Origin: Notospermus geniculatus
Lineage: Eukaryota; Nemertea; Pilidiophora; Heteronemertea; Lineidae
Reading direction: 5' to 3'
Length of the DNA stretch: 64,000 nucleotides
Assembly: GCA_002633025.1 (NCBI GenBank)
Contig: NMRB01000555.1
Location: 158,931-222,930 of the forward strand
Made by a program: the position numbers and the translations under genes
The notes under the pieces: generated by a model
Databases searched by the model: none
What the model was told of the DNA's origin: nothing
The model's input: only the letters and a program-made list of their open reading frames with translations
Shown here: piece after piece, positions 1 to 11,605 of the stretch
Layout: each line of letters starts with the position of its first letter
Position numbering within the stretch: position 1 is the first letter of the stretch

Positions 1-1413
1 GTTCGATGATACTGATCAACCCGGATCCCAGCAATCATCCAAATTGTCCTCATATCTACCAAAGTATTTCAGTCATCATGACATCACAGATGTTATCTTC
101 CAACGTGATCATCAGTTCCCTCCCTGTTTAATTGGGTCGGTTTCAATAAACAAAATAATGAATTTGAATTCTTTTAAATATTTGCTCCCGTTAGGTTAAA
201 TAGGTTTGCGGTTTATTCACAACAACGTTTTCTCCAATCAATACTTTCTTCTATGACAGCAAATCAATTTGAAAAGTGGTGTTGATAACCTTTTGAAGCA
301 CAATTTCATTTCCTGCATATCATTGCCTCAAGTTTTGGCCTTGAAATTGATATACCGGTACATGTACCTTCATTTGTGTGAGAAGACTTTAAAAGGGTTA
401 AAAAGACAGTGACAGCTGTGTACACCATGATAGGCTCTTTTCACAACAGATGATCAGGTGATGTCTTGGCCTAGCCAGGCCATCATTTATTCTACAGGAG
501 TTATCTTCAGGCTGGCAGTATAATGAAGCAAGGAAAATCGATGGTGATGTTGTCAGATGATTATAGATTTCTCTCTAAGATCTTATCAAGCTATTATTGA
601 AGATTTCTAAGGCCTATTGATAAACACTAAGGCAGCTGTCATGTGGAACCATGCTGGGCAAAAGCTGTAAGCTGTTGCAATTTATTTTGTCAGACATAGC
701 AAGATTCATTAAAAAAACACCCAGGTGGAGTGTTTTTTGGGGTGTGGTTTTGTAGAGAGAACCATCCATGATGTTTGGCATGAGATGAGTTGTATGATGC
801 AATATGACTAATGTCATCGAATACGTGTCATACATTTCCATCACTCAGTCCACAGTAGTCCTTAAAGATTCTCATTGCTGAGTTTGATTCACCCTGAAGA
901 TGCACAAATCAATATATCACTGGCATGACTGGGAATCATATCCCCATCTCTTTTATTGGACCTTGACAGATTTATGCAAAATTTTCTATTTATGTTGTTT
1001 ATGTGCAGAGGGTTATAACTTGCTCACCTCGATATCGTAGGTCATCATTGTCATGCAGATCAGCACTCAGATTTGGAGTCTGAATGATGTGCAATCATCT
1101 TTTGTAGCGTTGCATGGCATCCAGCCTGAGGTAGAATTAAGTTTCCTGCCTCGCAGGTTATTAAATCATATGCATTGTCATGGATTCATTGTAATCAAGA
1201 TCAATCCAAGGTTGGAATGAATAATGAATTGATGTTTAAATTGGAATTATTGAAATAAATGGCAAATCAAGGTTTTGCACCTATGGACACTTCGAAGGAG
1301 TTTTTGAGAGAGGCACCGGGGGAAAGCTGGAATCATATATAAACGAATAATGTGAATACATGTAAATCATATTATTTCTTTTGTCTCATCACTTCTCATT
1401 TTCTTGTCTTTCC
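1..1413 (+). other. Probable SPCS3 intron / upstream non-coding sequence
   Basis: No exon is supported here. The stretch ends in the splice acceptor of the SPCS3 terminal exon, so most or all of it should be that gene's last intron. Short open frames, including one at 614-844 on the minus strand, have no recognisable similarity. No repeat stands out. Confidence 0.5.
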
Positions 1414-1415
1414 AG

Positions 1416-1545
1416 GGCCAACAAGAACGTCACACTGTCCCTCTCATGGAATGTCATACCAAACGCTGGTGCCCTACCTCTCGTACGGGGAGATGGTTCC
1501 CATACGTTCAGTTTCCCTAATGATTATGCATCATCTCGAGTATAA
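1416..1545 (+). CDS. SPCS3: Signal peptidase complex subunit 3, last coding exon (partial gene)
   Basis: This is the 3' coding exon of the SPC22/23 (SPCS3) subunit of the ER signal peptidase complex, a single-pass membrane protein that helps cleave signal peptides. A splice acceptor (pyrimidine-rich tract ending in AG at 1414-1415) opens an exon whose first base completes a codon. It then reads ANKNVTLSLSWNVIPNAG, continues through ALPLVRGDGSHTFSFPNDYA, and stops at 1543-1545. This closely matches the C-terminal end of animal SPCS3 (NVTLTLSWNVVPNAG in vertebrates). The rest of the ~180-residue protein must lie left of the window; I saw no earlier exon in 1-1413. The 3' UTR probably runs to the AATAAA at 2512-2517. 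The gene converges on the USP12/46 gene. Identification is from protein similarity; the extent of the UTR is inferred. Confidence 0.85.
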
Positions 1546-2511
1546 CATGGGTAGAATATTAGTAAAGGCATGAATCACTTCTCATTGAATGCAAGATTTT
1601 CAAGGACAGTTCCATCTTTGTTCAAGATGTCATCCATTTTGGTGAAACGATGTATGGTGAAGTGTGTTTTCTTTGACCATTCTATCCATCCAATGGTCAA
1701 GTGTTGGAGTTCACAATTGCTATTTCTGTCAACCAAAATAGATGACATAGATTTTGATCACAATTCCATGGTAACCATTCCTTCGTCAATAAATACACGA
1801 TGTGTTTATTATAATTTATGTTTGGAGATTTTGTGTAACTTACTGAGTCAGTGTTAAATATTAGCTTCAGGCCAAGCATTCTGCGAAGAGGAGCCATATC
1901 ACCATCATCAACTAATGCTACTCCCTTTGGGGTGTTAATGACACATTTCCTTGAAAACGGGGCAATGAAAAAGGGGTGAAAGAGAACTTGCCCAAAGAAG
2001 AAATCAGTTGAAGGGAAATGCATCACTGGCAACCTGAACCATGGGAGTTGGCGTGGTGTTGATATGCAATGCAGCAGGTTCTTCTCGTGCTCCAAGAGCT
2101 GGACTTAATAGGTTTAATTCTTAAGCTCGTTCATTTATGTGCAAGTTCCCAAGCAGTTCTTGGCGTTTTGAAAATCTGGCCTAGTGGCGCCATCTTTTAA
2201 TGCCAAGAAGAACTTCTGGTGCCTGCAGTTGTCTTTATATTTTTGTGGGAAGTGGGATTCATTTTTGCTTCAATGCAATGTGCATTTATTTCCTCTCTGT
2301 TTGGACCTTAAAGTCATGGTTGTTTCTACAGCCATACTATTTATGTTGGTAAAATCAGTGTTGTGGTTCCAGTTCAATGTTCCTATTTCGTGCCACAGTT
2401 GAAGACCTTATCATGTTGGTGAAAATGTACATATGAGAGCATTTGTGCAATTAATGGCCAATTTTATTATAAAAAAAGAACTGTGAAACTGTGAACGTCT
2501 TTATTTGAAAG

Positions 2512-2517
2512 AAATAA
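2512..2517 (+). terminator. Candidate SPCS3 polyadenylation signal
   Basis: This is the first AATAAA followed by an AT-rich/GT-rich stretch downstream of the SPCS3 stop, about 970 bases after it. It would define a long 3' UTR. The functional assignment is inference. Confidence 0.4.
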
Positions 2518-2535
2518 ACTCAAAGTATTTGTACA

Positions 2536-5500
2536 ACTGTTGTTTTACCTTCTGTCATTTCTCCATTTGTGCTGGGGCCACATGTCAACATGAGAGTGTC
2601 AATCGAGGAATGCAGTGCAGTGATTAGTGGTGTATAACGAGATATAGGTAGGAACCGCAGGGACAACTAGAATTTCCCATTTACCATGTTTACCTGAACA
2701 TAGTTACCAGTAGAAGTTAACAACAAACACCAAGTTTCAAAGATTTTTTGTTGTTTTATTTTTAACAATTTGAAAATGCTGAGGTATAATATATAGCACA
2801 AAAGCATGATTCTATATTCTACCAAGCATTTGGTAATTTACAAGTGTTTTTGGCAAATCTCTGCCTATTTACAGCATAAATACAATGTAGACAATATTTA
2901 CAACAAGTGGGACAGCAGTGACAGTTTTACATTATGATAAGGTGAAAATTAGGAAAGGCAGGTCGTTTCAACACCACAATTAATGTTTCAAAACCTGAAA
3001 GATGTAGGGAACGACAGGTGCCTGCTATCAATAGTCACGAGGTGGCCAAGGAACCCTTTCATATACCCTTTCATATAAGGCCTGTGATCCTATATTAGTT
3101 CCAACAGCTACTGACCGGACACCTCGCATAAGAAAGCAACAACATAGTACCACTAAATGAAGCAGGGTATTTCCATCCTGAGGTAATAAGTGGTGGTTAG
3201 CTTTGTTCTCTTTGTCATCATATGCAGACATGAAAGGAATTACTAGTGCTACAAAGCACTTTTACCTCAGGATGGGGTCTTCCTGATATTGTGTCAAATC
3301 TCTTAACAACAAGAGTTGCCTCAGATTTGAAAGCAATCTCCAACACAGAGGTCAGACAGTTTTGCCTTACTGTGTGGAGCAAACCAAAAACACGGAACGT
3401 TCTACCTCTGGGCTAGCAAGACTGATTTGAGAGATTATCATCCTGATATTGCACACAAATGATCAGCCATACAGTAACAGAAGTGTGACGTTACCGGTAT
3501 CTACTTTTGCTGCTTTGACTTCGGTTGAGTTCCACAATGAATGAAAAATGAAAAACTTCAACAGAAATGGATACCAGCCATCCATGCCATGCTATGCACT
3601 GTGGAGGAGTCATTCTGAAGAAGGCGAGGCAAATCATATGGTTTTCACGATGCTATAATGTTATATGTACATGTATTTCTCCTGTTATACTCATAACAAA
3701 TGACCAAGACTGATAGCAGCTGTACTCCACCCAATATGCCCTCACTGTTCCCCATACAAGTATGGTCCCAAGGTAACTGAATAATGAATCTATGACACTG
3801 AGAGTGCTGCCATCATTATAGTGACAATGTCACTAACAGGACTCAACAGAATTTTGAGGCTTCCCACAGTAAGAGATGACAGTCATTAAAGTACATACTG
3901 GCTCAATTCTCCTTGAAAACAAAACATGTGTAATCTCATTTTCCATTTGACAATAATTGATTGTTGAACACGGTGACACCACCAGTTCTAACTGGTACCT
4001 ACAACATGATAAATACTGGTGTACATGTACCAGTGAACAAGATGAATCAGTGAACAAAGTGACACAGTACCAACACTGGGTATCAGTGAACACGGTTTAA
4101 TTTAAGTACCCAGCAACAAAATTACCCAAACAGCCATTTTATCCGAATAGATGGGATTGTAACATCAAAGAACACACTGCATTGATATTATATATAGTTG
4201 AGAAACACTGATTAGTGAACATAGGTACAAGTGCGCAACTACCCATGATTCATCCACCCATGTTAATCGTTTCAACACCCCCCCCCCTTTATTTTCTACG
4301 GAAATTTCATATGTGTACACTTATCTGGTAGGTAAATCGAAACATTTGGTTAGTCACGAGATATGAATTTACCTACTAGATATAAGTGTGCATGTGCGCA
4401 CTGTCATGAAATTCAAGATGGCAAGGGCATGACAGACGAAACGATGAACAGACAGCTTACGAGTTCCCCTCGAGCTGCTCAATTATGACACTTGGTATTC
4501 AATACATTAATCATTAATTACATCATATGTGTCCTTGTTCAACAAAGAGGCAATCAAGAACTGACTGATCAGGCCTTTGCAGATCATGAATATTACACTA
4601 ACGATATAAATGTTGCTGTTTAGGTGGCATGTTCTACATGCACCATTATCACAAAGCCCGATCAGGGTGTGCCAACAAATGTGACCAAGTCTGTCAAAAC
4701 CCAGCCAAAGTCGCTGAACACCACAGGGTTGATAAGTTATGTAGGGAGTGTCATCACAATGAAAAAACGACGGTCTGTTGGTGGCGTGATAAAGCCTTAT
4801 CGATTGTGCAACTAAGGACAGATATGATCAAGGCCTATGTCACTCCCCAGCAACTTTGGCTGGGTTTTCATAGACCGGGTCACAAATGCTGAAAATAGTA
4901 TAGCATTTGGTGTAAGTTTAAGAACAGTGCCTCAGCAATTTGGCACATCATTTACTTTAGCAGTTGATAAAGAAACTTGAATTTTTCCAGAAGTGAAATC
5001 TAAGGCCTCTCAATGGACTGCATCCACAGTACCAGATCTATATTATTCCAGTAATGATCTATTCCAGTACCAGATCTATATTATTCCAGTAATGATGTGG
5101 AGTAATATATTTCTGATCGTACTCGATTCTTTGTTACTACTTGAGAACTGCAGGTATAGGCTAGTTAAGCTGAACTGTGGTAACAGCACATATGGCGGCT
5201 AGCTCGATATAGTGCTACTTTTCAATGTACTATGCAGGATGATGCAGCAAACCAAGACAGATGGAGTTGGAGAAGTGACTAGGATCACGGCAAGAAGGAA
5301 AAGCCCTTGCTGTTCCATTGGAGCATGGGCTCACTCACAGTCATGTGTTCCTCTGAACACAAGTAAAACACAGATTGCTCATCAAGAGCTTTGACTTATC
5401 ACATAAACCACACATAATACTCTTAAAATGTGCCCCAACATAACTTTGTTCGACAGCAAGTTGCAGCACTATTCGTTACGAGTGAAATAAAACCACAGGG

Positions 5501-5973
5501 AAAATTAATGTGAATTCAAATGAACAGTGACATATCTTATCAAGATTCTACCACTGTTCCATAAATCTGACTTCAACATCTGACATTACCATCTCTCATG
5601 TCACCTCCAGTGAACCTAGAGGACGGAGGGTGACTTAGGCCGGTGAGGTTGAAACACTGGACTAGGACATGTTGGATGATAAATGCTCTTTCTCTGAGTC
5701 TAGTGGGGATCATATTGGACATACCTTGGGTTCAACTCAGTCCCCTTGTAAAGGGAACTTAGGAGTACAGTCTGATTCCCAACTTTCCATCTCAGGGGAA
5801 CTTAGTAGCTCCTGCCTCTAGAACTTTTTCATTAGCAGCATCAATCCAACTCGACCAGGGTAACCCGGCCAATCTAATGATCCAACAAGACCTGAGCAAC
5901 ATCAGGGCATGATACCCTGATCATCCATGGTAGGTTAAAAACATCACATCACAAACAAGTTTGAAGTCATTGT
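2536..5973. other. Intergenic / probable 3' UTR of the USP12/46 gene
   Basis: No coding region is supported. The USP12/46 gene on the minus strand ends at 5974, so its 3' UTR must extend into this block. Minus-strand AATAAA candidates appear as TTTATT near 2755 and near 4288, but neither can be chosen from sequence alone. A short poly-C run lies near 4279. The open frames here look random. Confidence 0.4.
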
Positions 5974-8320
5974 TCATTCTCGAGATTGATAGAACAGAAT
6001 GTAACCGGATTCTGAATTTTTCTGGAGATCTGATGTGAGTCCATAGAAATCTTCTATAGCCGAGGCATCAATTTTCTGCAAGAAAAGAAAGTATCAATAA
6101 TAAGCCAAGGAGTGAATACATAAGAGAAAGAAAATACGGGCAAAAAAGTTGCTGCCTGTACAAGAAAATATAGATGCTATTATTAGAGAATGTTTTGACA
6201 CTTACATCTACAATATCATCATCAAATAATAACCAAAATCCATGACTTTTGACAATGCTGATGTAATGCCCTCGATTCGGTCCGCTACCACAGTGAATGA
6301 CGACCGCCACTAGGTCGTACATGCGCTCAGGATTGTATGCGTCGTCAGACTGTAAAAAGATGTATACAGTGTGTTATGGGTAGACTAAGATAAGAAATGG
6401 TACTGTCAAGGGTAAATTCTCAAAATGGTCTTACCGTATTAAATAACCTAAGTTCTAAAGGGAACACGACTCGGTAGGAGAGTTTAGTATATCGATTGAG
6501 CTGCTCCATGTATTTGAACCTCTTTAGATGAAGTGCAAGAATATGAGGGAGCTTCTTTACTCGCATCCTGAAACAGCAGAGACAAATCCATTCATTATCC
6601 AAGACGTAAAGATTGTAAAGTTCCACTTGAAAAAGACCCCGGTTGGGGTCGAAAATTCGTGAATTCTGGAGATTGACTTCTTGCTTATTATCATTATCCA
6701 AGACGGGTGGAATAATGTAAACCATAGAACAACTGTCCAACATAACTAAAATCAGATATCATTGAGGATCTACCAGTATTTGCCTTGCTGGCAACTGTGC
6801 AGAAAATGTTAAGCATCGACCAAAAAACTTCATTTTACTTGCCTCTTTTGAGCCTCTTGTTTACTACAACACACTTCACAGTAATATTTATATTCAGCAC
6901 ACAAGGTCTCAGTACTAAACTGAAACCTCTCAGGCAGTGGGTTATTGATGTGTTTTGTTCAACATCGACAGATAAATCTAAAAAATCCTCATCTTTGCTG
7001 CTAACCTGAAAAAAAGAGAAAAGTTGGCTCAGATGAAGGGGAAGCCTACCGGTAGATTCTTTATGCAGTCTTTTCAGTACCCTAGTCCAATAAATTCAAG
7101 TCCAGCAAGGGAGTGGAACACAACAGCTCTGTTGGGAGACAAGGGAAACCCCAGGACAATGGCCTCATTTGTTGCTTTTGCAACAGTGCAGTAGCTTGAG
7201 TTAGACATAAAAGAGCTAAATCCCGGCAACAAATCGAACTTACGGTTTCACAATTCAGGCATCTTGTCTCATTTGTAAGAGTTCCTTGAAAGATTTCATG
7301 AACCCAGGTTGTCTCTGGTTTTGACTCGGGACCTTTGTTTGGCTTGTTAGCTTGCTTCTCAGCTGTAACAGAAGTTCAAACCTGATGGTTTGCTCATTGA
7401 TAAAAATTACTGAATAGATTTCCCTTCCACTCGTTGCAACGAAACCTCACCTGAGAATTTATCTGAATGAATCATCAAAGCAATACAAAACATCAATATC
7501 ACCACAGGTATCCACCTACACATGATACAAGGATCAATACAATTGAATGATTTTATTGACTGTTCACGAAACACAGCTTGTGATGGCCTTGTTTATATTC
7601 CAATTCATTGATTAAACCCAAGACAAAAGCATTAACCGGGCACCAGTGAATTTATTAATATATTATTAGTATAGTATATTATCAGAGTCTAGAATGCCAT
7701 GTACCAGGATTTCCAATCAGAATGTACTTAATCAAGTAAAGTGGACTCACCTTGCAATAGGTCAGCAACAGTGTTCAGAAGGTAATTCAGGAACTCATGA
7801 GCATCCTGTTGCATATAATTATCAAACACCTCTGAAAAACAGAGAAAACAGTGTGAAATAGAATTTTCAGCCTCCTCTCCCCATAATCAGGGCACACCAC
7901 ACAGCAATGAAAATTGACTATTCCAATTTCAACTACAGACACATTTCAGTTCCAGAATTTGGTGTTGCAACCACCATTCCTCACTAACACATCTGACATA
8001 ACAACTAGGCCCTATTTCAAACCAACACATCTGGTGCTGCAACAACACTGCTCAACAATAGATTTGGTGCTGTAACCATGGTAACTACAATATCTCACCA
8101 TTTTCCTTCCGCAGACGCTGAATAAACTTCTTGGGTGCAATGGTGCCTACTTTCTTCTTCTGGGTGGCTATACTGTAGAAAATAGGTCAGCCAAACAGGT
8201 CAGCAAAGTTTCTTTCTTCTGGTTCTTCTGTTGCTGTTTGTACTGTAAGACCTTCTCCCTGAATGGCCGGCAAAAGTAAAGGGCCTGCAGTACTGAGTTA
8301 CAGTAGCAGGTATTTCCAAA
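5974..8320 (-). CDS. USP12: Ubiquitin carboxyl-terminal hydrolase 12/46 (5' exon missing, two frame breaks)
   Basis: Deubiquitinase of the USP12/USP46 group, known to act with WDR48/UAF1 and WDR20. Exons on the minus strand are 8099-8320, 7751-7831, 7244-7362, 6843-7005, 6435-6567, 6206-6349 and 5974-6075. The product starts inside the Cys box ([19 protein letters not shown], catalytic Cys). It continues with [19 protein letters not shown], a zinc-finger CxxC (RCLNCET) paired with YYCEVCC, then [20 protein letters not shown], the His box [20 protein letters not shown], and ends [20 protein letters not shown] before a final FYQSRE. It matches vertebrate USP12 and USP46 about equally, as expected for a pre-duplication invertebrate gene. 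The first coding exon (about 40 residues) was not found. Exon 8099-8320 and exon 6843-7005 each contain a frame break (8175-8179 and 6914-6918). All other phases agree. One intron uses a GC donor (6841-6842). The gene is head to head with RPL21. Confidence 0.88.
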
Positions 8321-8688
8321 CTGAAATAAACCAAAGAGTGAATTAATTAACCACAAACATCTTTACCTGATATATGATGATGCAAGTTGATCCTAGAAAT
8401 GGAAAGTTTATTTGAATGAAGTACATGTACTGAACTTCCAATTTACAGCTAAAAATGCATAGGCCTAAATGTGAGTCAGAAATGACATGATTGATATAAT
8501 ATGCAGTATGCTCTTGACACTTTCTCATCCATCCATCCAGTTGCCAATGGCACATATGAAGAAATAGGTCTAACTCTAAGCTCAAGTCCAGGTACGCCTC
8601 ACGACTGTTAGAACACAATAGGTCTTTTCACTGCTTGCTCTCCAGTCGCCTGTCCAATTCTCCGCGATTTGATTGGCTACTTGGACCC

Positions 8689-8690
8689 NA
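8689..8690. other. Ambiguous base
   Basis: A single N in the assembly, in the spacer upstream of the last recognised USP12/46 exon. Confidence 0.95.
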
Positions 8691-10008
8691 TCATCTTTTT
8701 GGTTATCAATTCGTTTCAAAAGTTGTGTGTTAACAAAGTTCATACTTTAATGTTCCCGCTGACATATACAGTGGACAATTGGAACCTATGAGTTGACCAA
8801 ATTTGACTGATCTTTTCATCCGACATTGTGCCGTTTCACAACCTGGTTATATAGAGGGGTGTTCTTCTTACTTGATAAGACCGTGCATGAAGTGTTCATG
8901 AAGGAGACTGACAAGGACCAATTGAATTTGGGTGCATGAAGAGATGTAATTCATGCATGATGACATGATGTGCATTCCACACCAGCATGCAATGCATTGC
9001 ACAGTGCCCAGTGCATTCTGAGTGCAGTTTGGCAGCGTTGGTGGCCTGCGAAAAAGGCAGGACGGCGTCTTCTAAGCCTTAAACACCCAATAAACTATAT
9101 ATTTCTGTAATCTGCGTAATATACACATTCTAACTACTGAAGATACAAAACTGGAATCTCCTTCACAACGAAGTAACCGTACCATTTTGTTACGTATACA
9201 CGAAGTCATTACCCACACTCCGCCATATTTTGACCCGATAAACATCAGGAGCATCACGGGAAAAGAGAGTTGATGGTTTGATGACTGAGAGGATAATTTG
9301 TGATTGAAACCATTTTACGTGATGAAAGTAATTTTGCATAACTTCCATCGCATATTCTACGTATAATCTGTTCACAGAAATTGACATACTTGGTCGTGTT
9401 TAAGGTCACGTGACTGTACCATGCCGTCTGCCTTTCCAAACGTGGTGGCGAAAATTCTGGTCGGTAGTGTGCGAAAAACCAGTTTATTTTTTCTTTTTCT
9501 GTCGTCATGTAAAGACGCATATTTAATCAACACACATAAATCATTCATTTGATATATTGAGAACGTAACAAAGAACACTATAGCTTCATTAAAGAAGTAA
9601 ATTCATAAAGAAAACATCATTTTTGTTCACAAAACTTCTCACGCCTAGCCTGCGTGCATAGCTGCGACTGTGTACAGCAGCTCGTGCATGCTGACTGTGC
9701 ACGATGTGCTGATGTGGTACATGAGCTGTGCAGTGTACAGAGTGATGTTTGTACATAACAACACAGCACGTCATAATTTTGAAATGCTATGAATGATGGG
9801 GTGGGGAGGGGCGTGGCGCCAGTGCATCAGCGGCGTCATATGTTGTGTTGATGTTGTTGATCAATAAATAAAACGCTGTGGTTATATCCACGGATCTCCG
9901 TGTACGATGGCCTGGGAATTACCCAATCGGTACACGGAGAGGATAACCCGAACTGGCCAATGAAATGCTTCCATGGGCACAATGGGAAATTCAAATGAAT
10001 TTTTGTAT

Positions 10009-10232
10009 CACAGGGACTTGAGGCATGCATTGCAGGGGTGGTGGGCGTGTTACAGAGGTCCAATAACACACCCCCGAGTAATGCCCCGGTATACTAACGT
10101 ATACCCAGTAGAAAAATAACGTTATTTTTCTACTGGGTATACGTTAGTATACCGGGGCATTACTCGGGGGTGTGTTATTGGACCTCTGTAACACGCCCAC
10201 CACCCCTGCAATGCATGCCTCAAGTCCCTGTG
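10009..10232. mobile_element. Perfect 224-bp palindromic MITE with 8-bp target-site duplication (hAT-like)
   Basis: The two 112-bp arms are exact reverse complements with no spacer, centred between 10120 and 10121. The ends read CACAGGGACTTGAGG and its complement CCTCAAGTCCCTGTG. The element is flanked by an exact 8-bp direct repeat, TTTTGTAT, at 10001-10008 and 10233-10240. Eight-base duplications and CA(C)AGGG-type ends are typical of hAT transposons, so this is best read as a fold-back, non-autonomous hAT relative. It has no coding capacity. The perfect arms imply a recent insertion or recent arm homogenisation. Confidence 0.85.
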
Positions 10233-10404
10233 TTTTGTATCATCTAGCGTAATTTTCAATAAAAATTCTTGATGAAAATGTTAATTTAAAAGCAATACCA
10301 GGATCAAAAATGTTATATCAATGCGTTTTCTGGGCAAGATAGGCCTACTAGTACAAGTCTCAATATAGTACAAGTATGTAATGATTTCCACTCTGGATCC
10401 AACA

Positions 10405-10492
10405 GCCTCATTGGCCAAGTGGTTAGCGTGCGTGGTCCCGTGGAGGGCTGCTACTTGAACTGACGACTAGAGGTTCGAATCTCGCAGTGATT
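10405..10492 (+). repeat. tRNA-derived element (SINE head or degenerate tRNA)
   Basis: An A-box-like TGGCCAAGTGGTTAGCG and a B-box-like GGTTCGAATCT (10472-10482) are spaced as in an internal RNA polymerase III promoter. The intervening part is long, as in class II tRNAs. The ends do not pair into a seven-base acceptor stem, so it is unlikely to be a working tRNA. A T-rich tract follows. A tRNA-derived SINE head is the most economical reading. Confidence 0.4.
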
Positions 10493-10714
10493 TTTCATTT
10501 CGTTAGGTTCACCTTTTTATTTTTTTTATTTTATTTTGTCATCTCCTTTTATTTTTTCGTGCGGCCTGCCATCATTATCAATCTTGTGTGACTATGTATT
10601 TGACAGTTATGATGAACAAAACATGCATCGTGCAACAATTTTCAGGTTTCACGGAACGAATGTCCGTGTACGTCCGTGCACCAAAATATGAGTTTTTTCT
10701 ACTTGTGGATGACA

Positions 10715-10945
10715 CAAATCCGTGTACCTAGGCGAATGTTGCCGCCTTCCGTACACGGATCCGCAGATCCGTGTATATAACTCCTGATTTTTCTACATTT
10801 GGTACACGGATCCGTGTTCCCAAGGCGAATGTTGCCGCCTTCCGTACACGGATCCGTGTATATAACTCCTGATTTTTCTACATTTGGTACACGGATCCGT
10901 GTACCTAAGGCGAAGGTTCCCGCCTTCCGTACACGGATCCGTGGA
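10715..10945. repeat. Minisatellite, about three units of ~85-92 bp with an internal palindrome
   Basis: The motif GGCGAATGTTGCCGCCTTCC recurs (third unit slightly changed) near 10731, 10824 and 10909. Between units lies a segment containing TATATAACTCCTGATTTTTC and CTACATTTGG. Each unit is punctuated by ACACGGATCCGTGT, a 14-base perfect palindrome. The first unit has about eight extra bases. Related CACGGATCTCCGTGTAC sequence occurs at 9890-9906, so the repeat was once wider. Confidence 0.8.
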
Positions 10946-11085
10946 AATAACCCCGGCCTAAATAAAATATTAAAATTATTCAAATAAAAAATATTTTTTC
11001 GCCTCTTCTTTCTCAATCTCAATTGCAGGCGCACACAGTGCAGTGGCAGCCGCAGGGCGGGCCGGGTTTGCCCAGCCCAGCCACA

Positions 11086-11163
11086 CCCTTACGAAAATGT
11101 ACCACGTGTAAATGACATTACCACGTGGTAATGTCATTTACACGTGGTACATTTTCGTAAGGG
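11086..11163. repeat. Perfect 78-bp palindrome
   Basis: Both arms, starting CCCTTACGAAAATGT and ending ACATTTTCGTAAGGG, are exact reverse complements meeting at ACCACGTGGT. CACGTG occurs three times. No clear target-site duplication was seen, so it may be an old MITE or a hairpin left by one. Confidence 0.75.
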
Positions 11164-11605
11164 CAAAGCCGCCTCTAGGCACTAGGGTAGCTGCCCTTCC
11201 TTGCATGAGGTTGGCTGTTGTTACATGCCCAATAATATTCAGTAGGCCCTACGGCCTATGCCTGTTAATTCAGTGACTTCAGTTCGACTGTACATGTAGG
11301 CCTACTAGTAGGCCGAGTGGCTCGTGCCGCCCCATTTGGTGGTGCGTAGGCCTTCTGTGGTACTGTAGACATAGGCCAAGTGATGATGGTGCACTCAGCA
11401 CCCGATAGACGCTCACCCAGCCACACTATGGCTGTGATGAGCTTGAATTTCAATGCATTCTTAGGCCTAGACCCAAATTGACGTCTTACCCCCATAATGT
11501 GGCAAACATCTCACAATTATGACAGCTTAGGAATAGGCCCCAAGCAGGGATATGTATAATGCTACAGTTTCAAATCAATGTTCTTCTTGTCTTTCAGTAA
11601 CCATC

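Larger units (their letters stand above)
8321..11597. other. Spacer between USP12/46 and RPL21, rich in palindromic repeats
   Basis: This should hold the missing first exon and promoter of USP12/46 and the 5' UTR exon and promoter of RPL21, because RPL21's coding exon begins just after a splice acceptor at 11596-11597. I could not place either promoter. The block has one ambiguous base near 8690, so local sequence quality may be reduced. It contains the hAT-like palindrome, the 78-bp palindrome, the ACACGGATCCGTGT minisatellite and a tRNA-like element, annotated separately. Confidence 0.5.
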
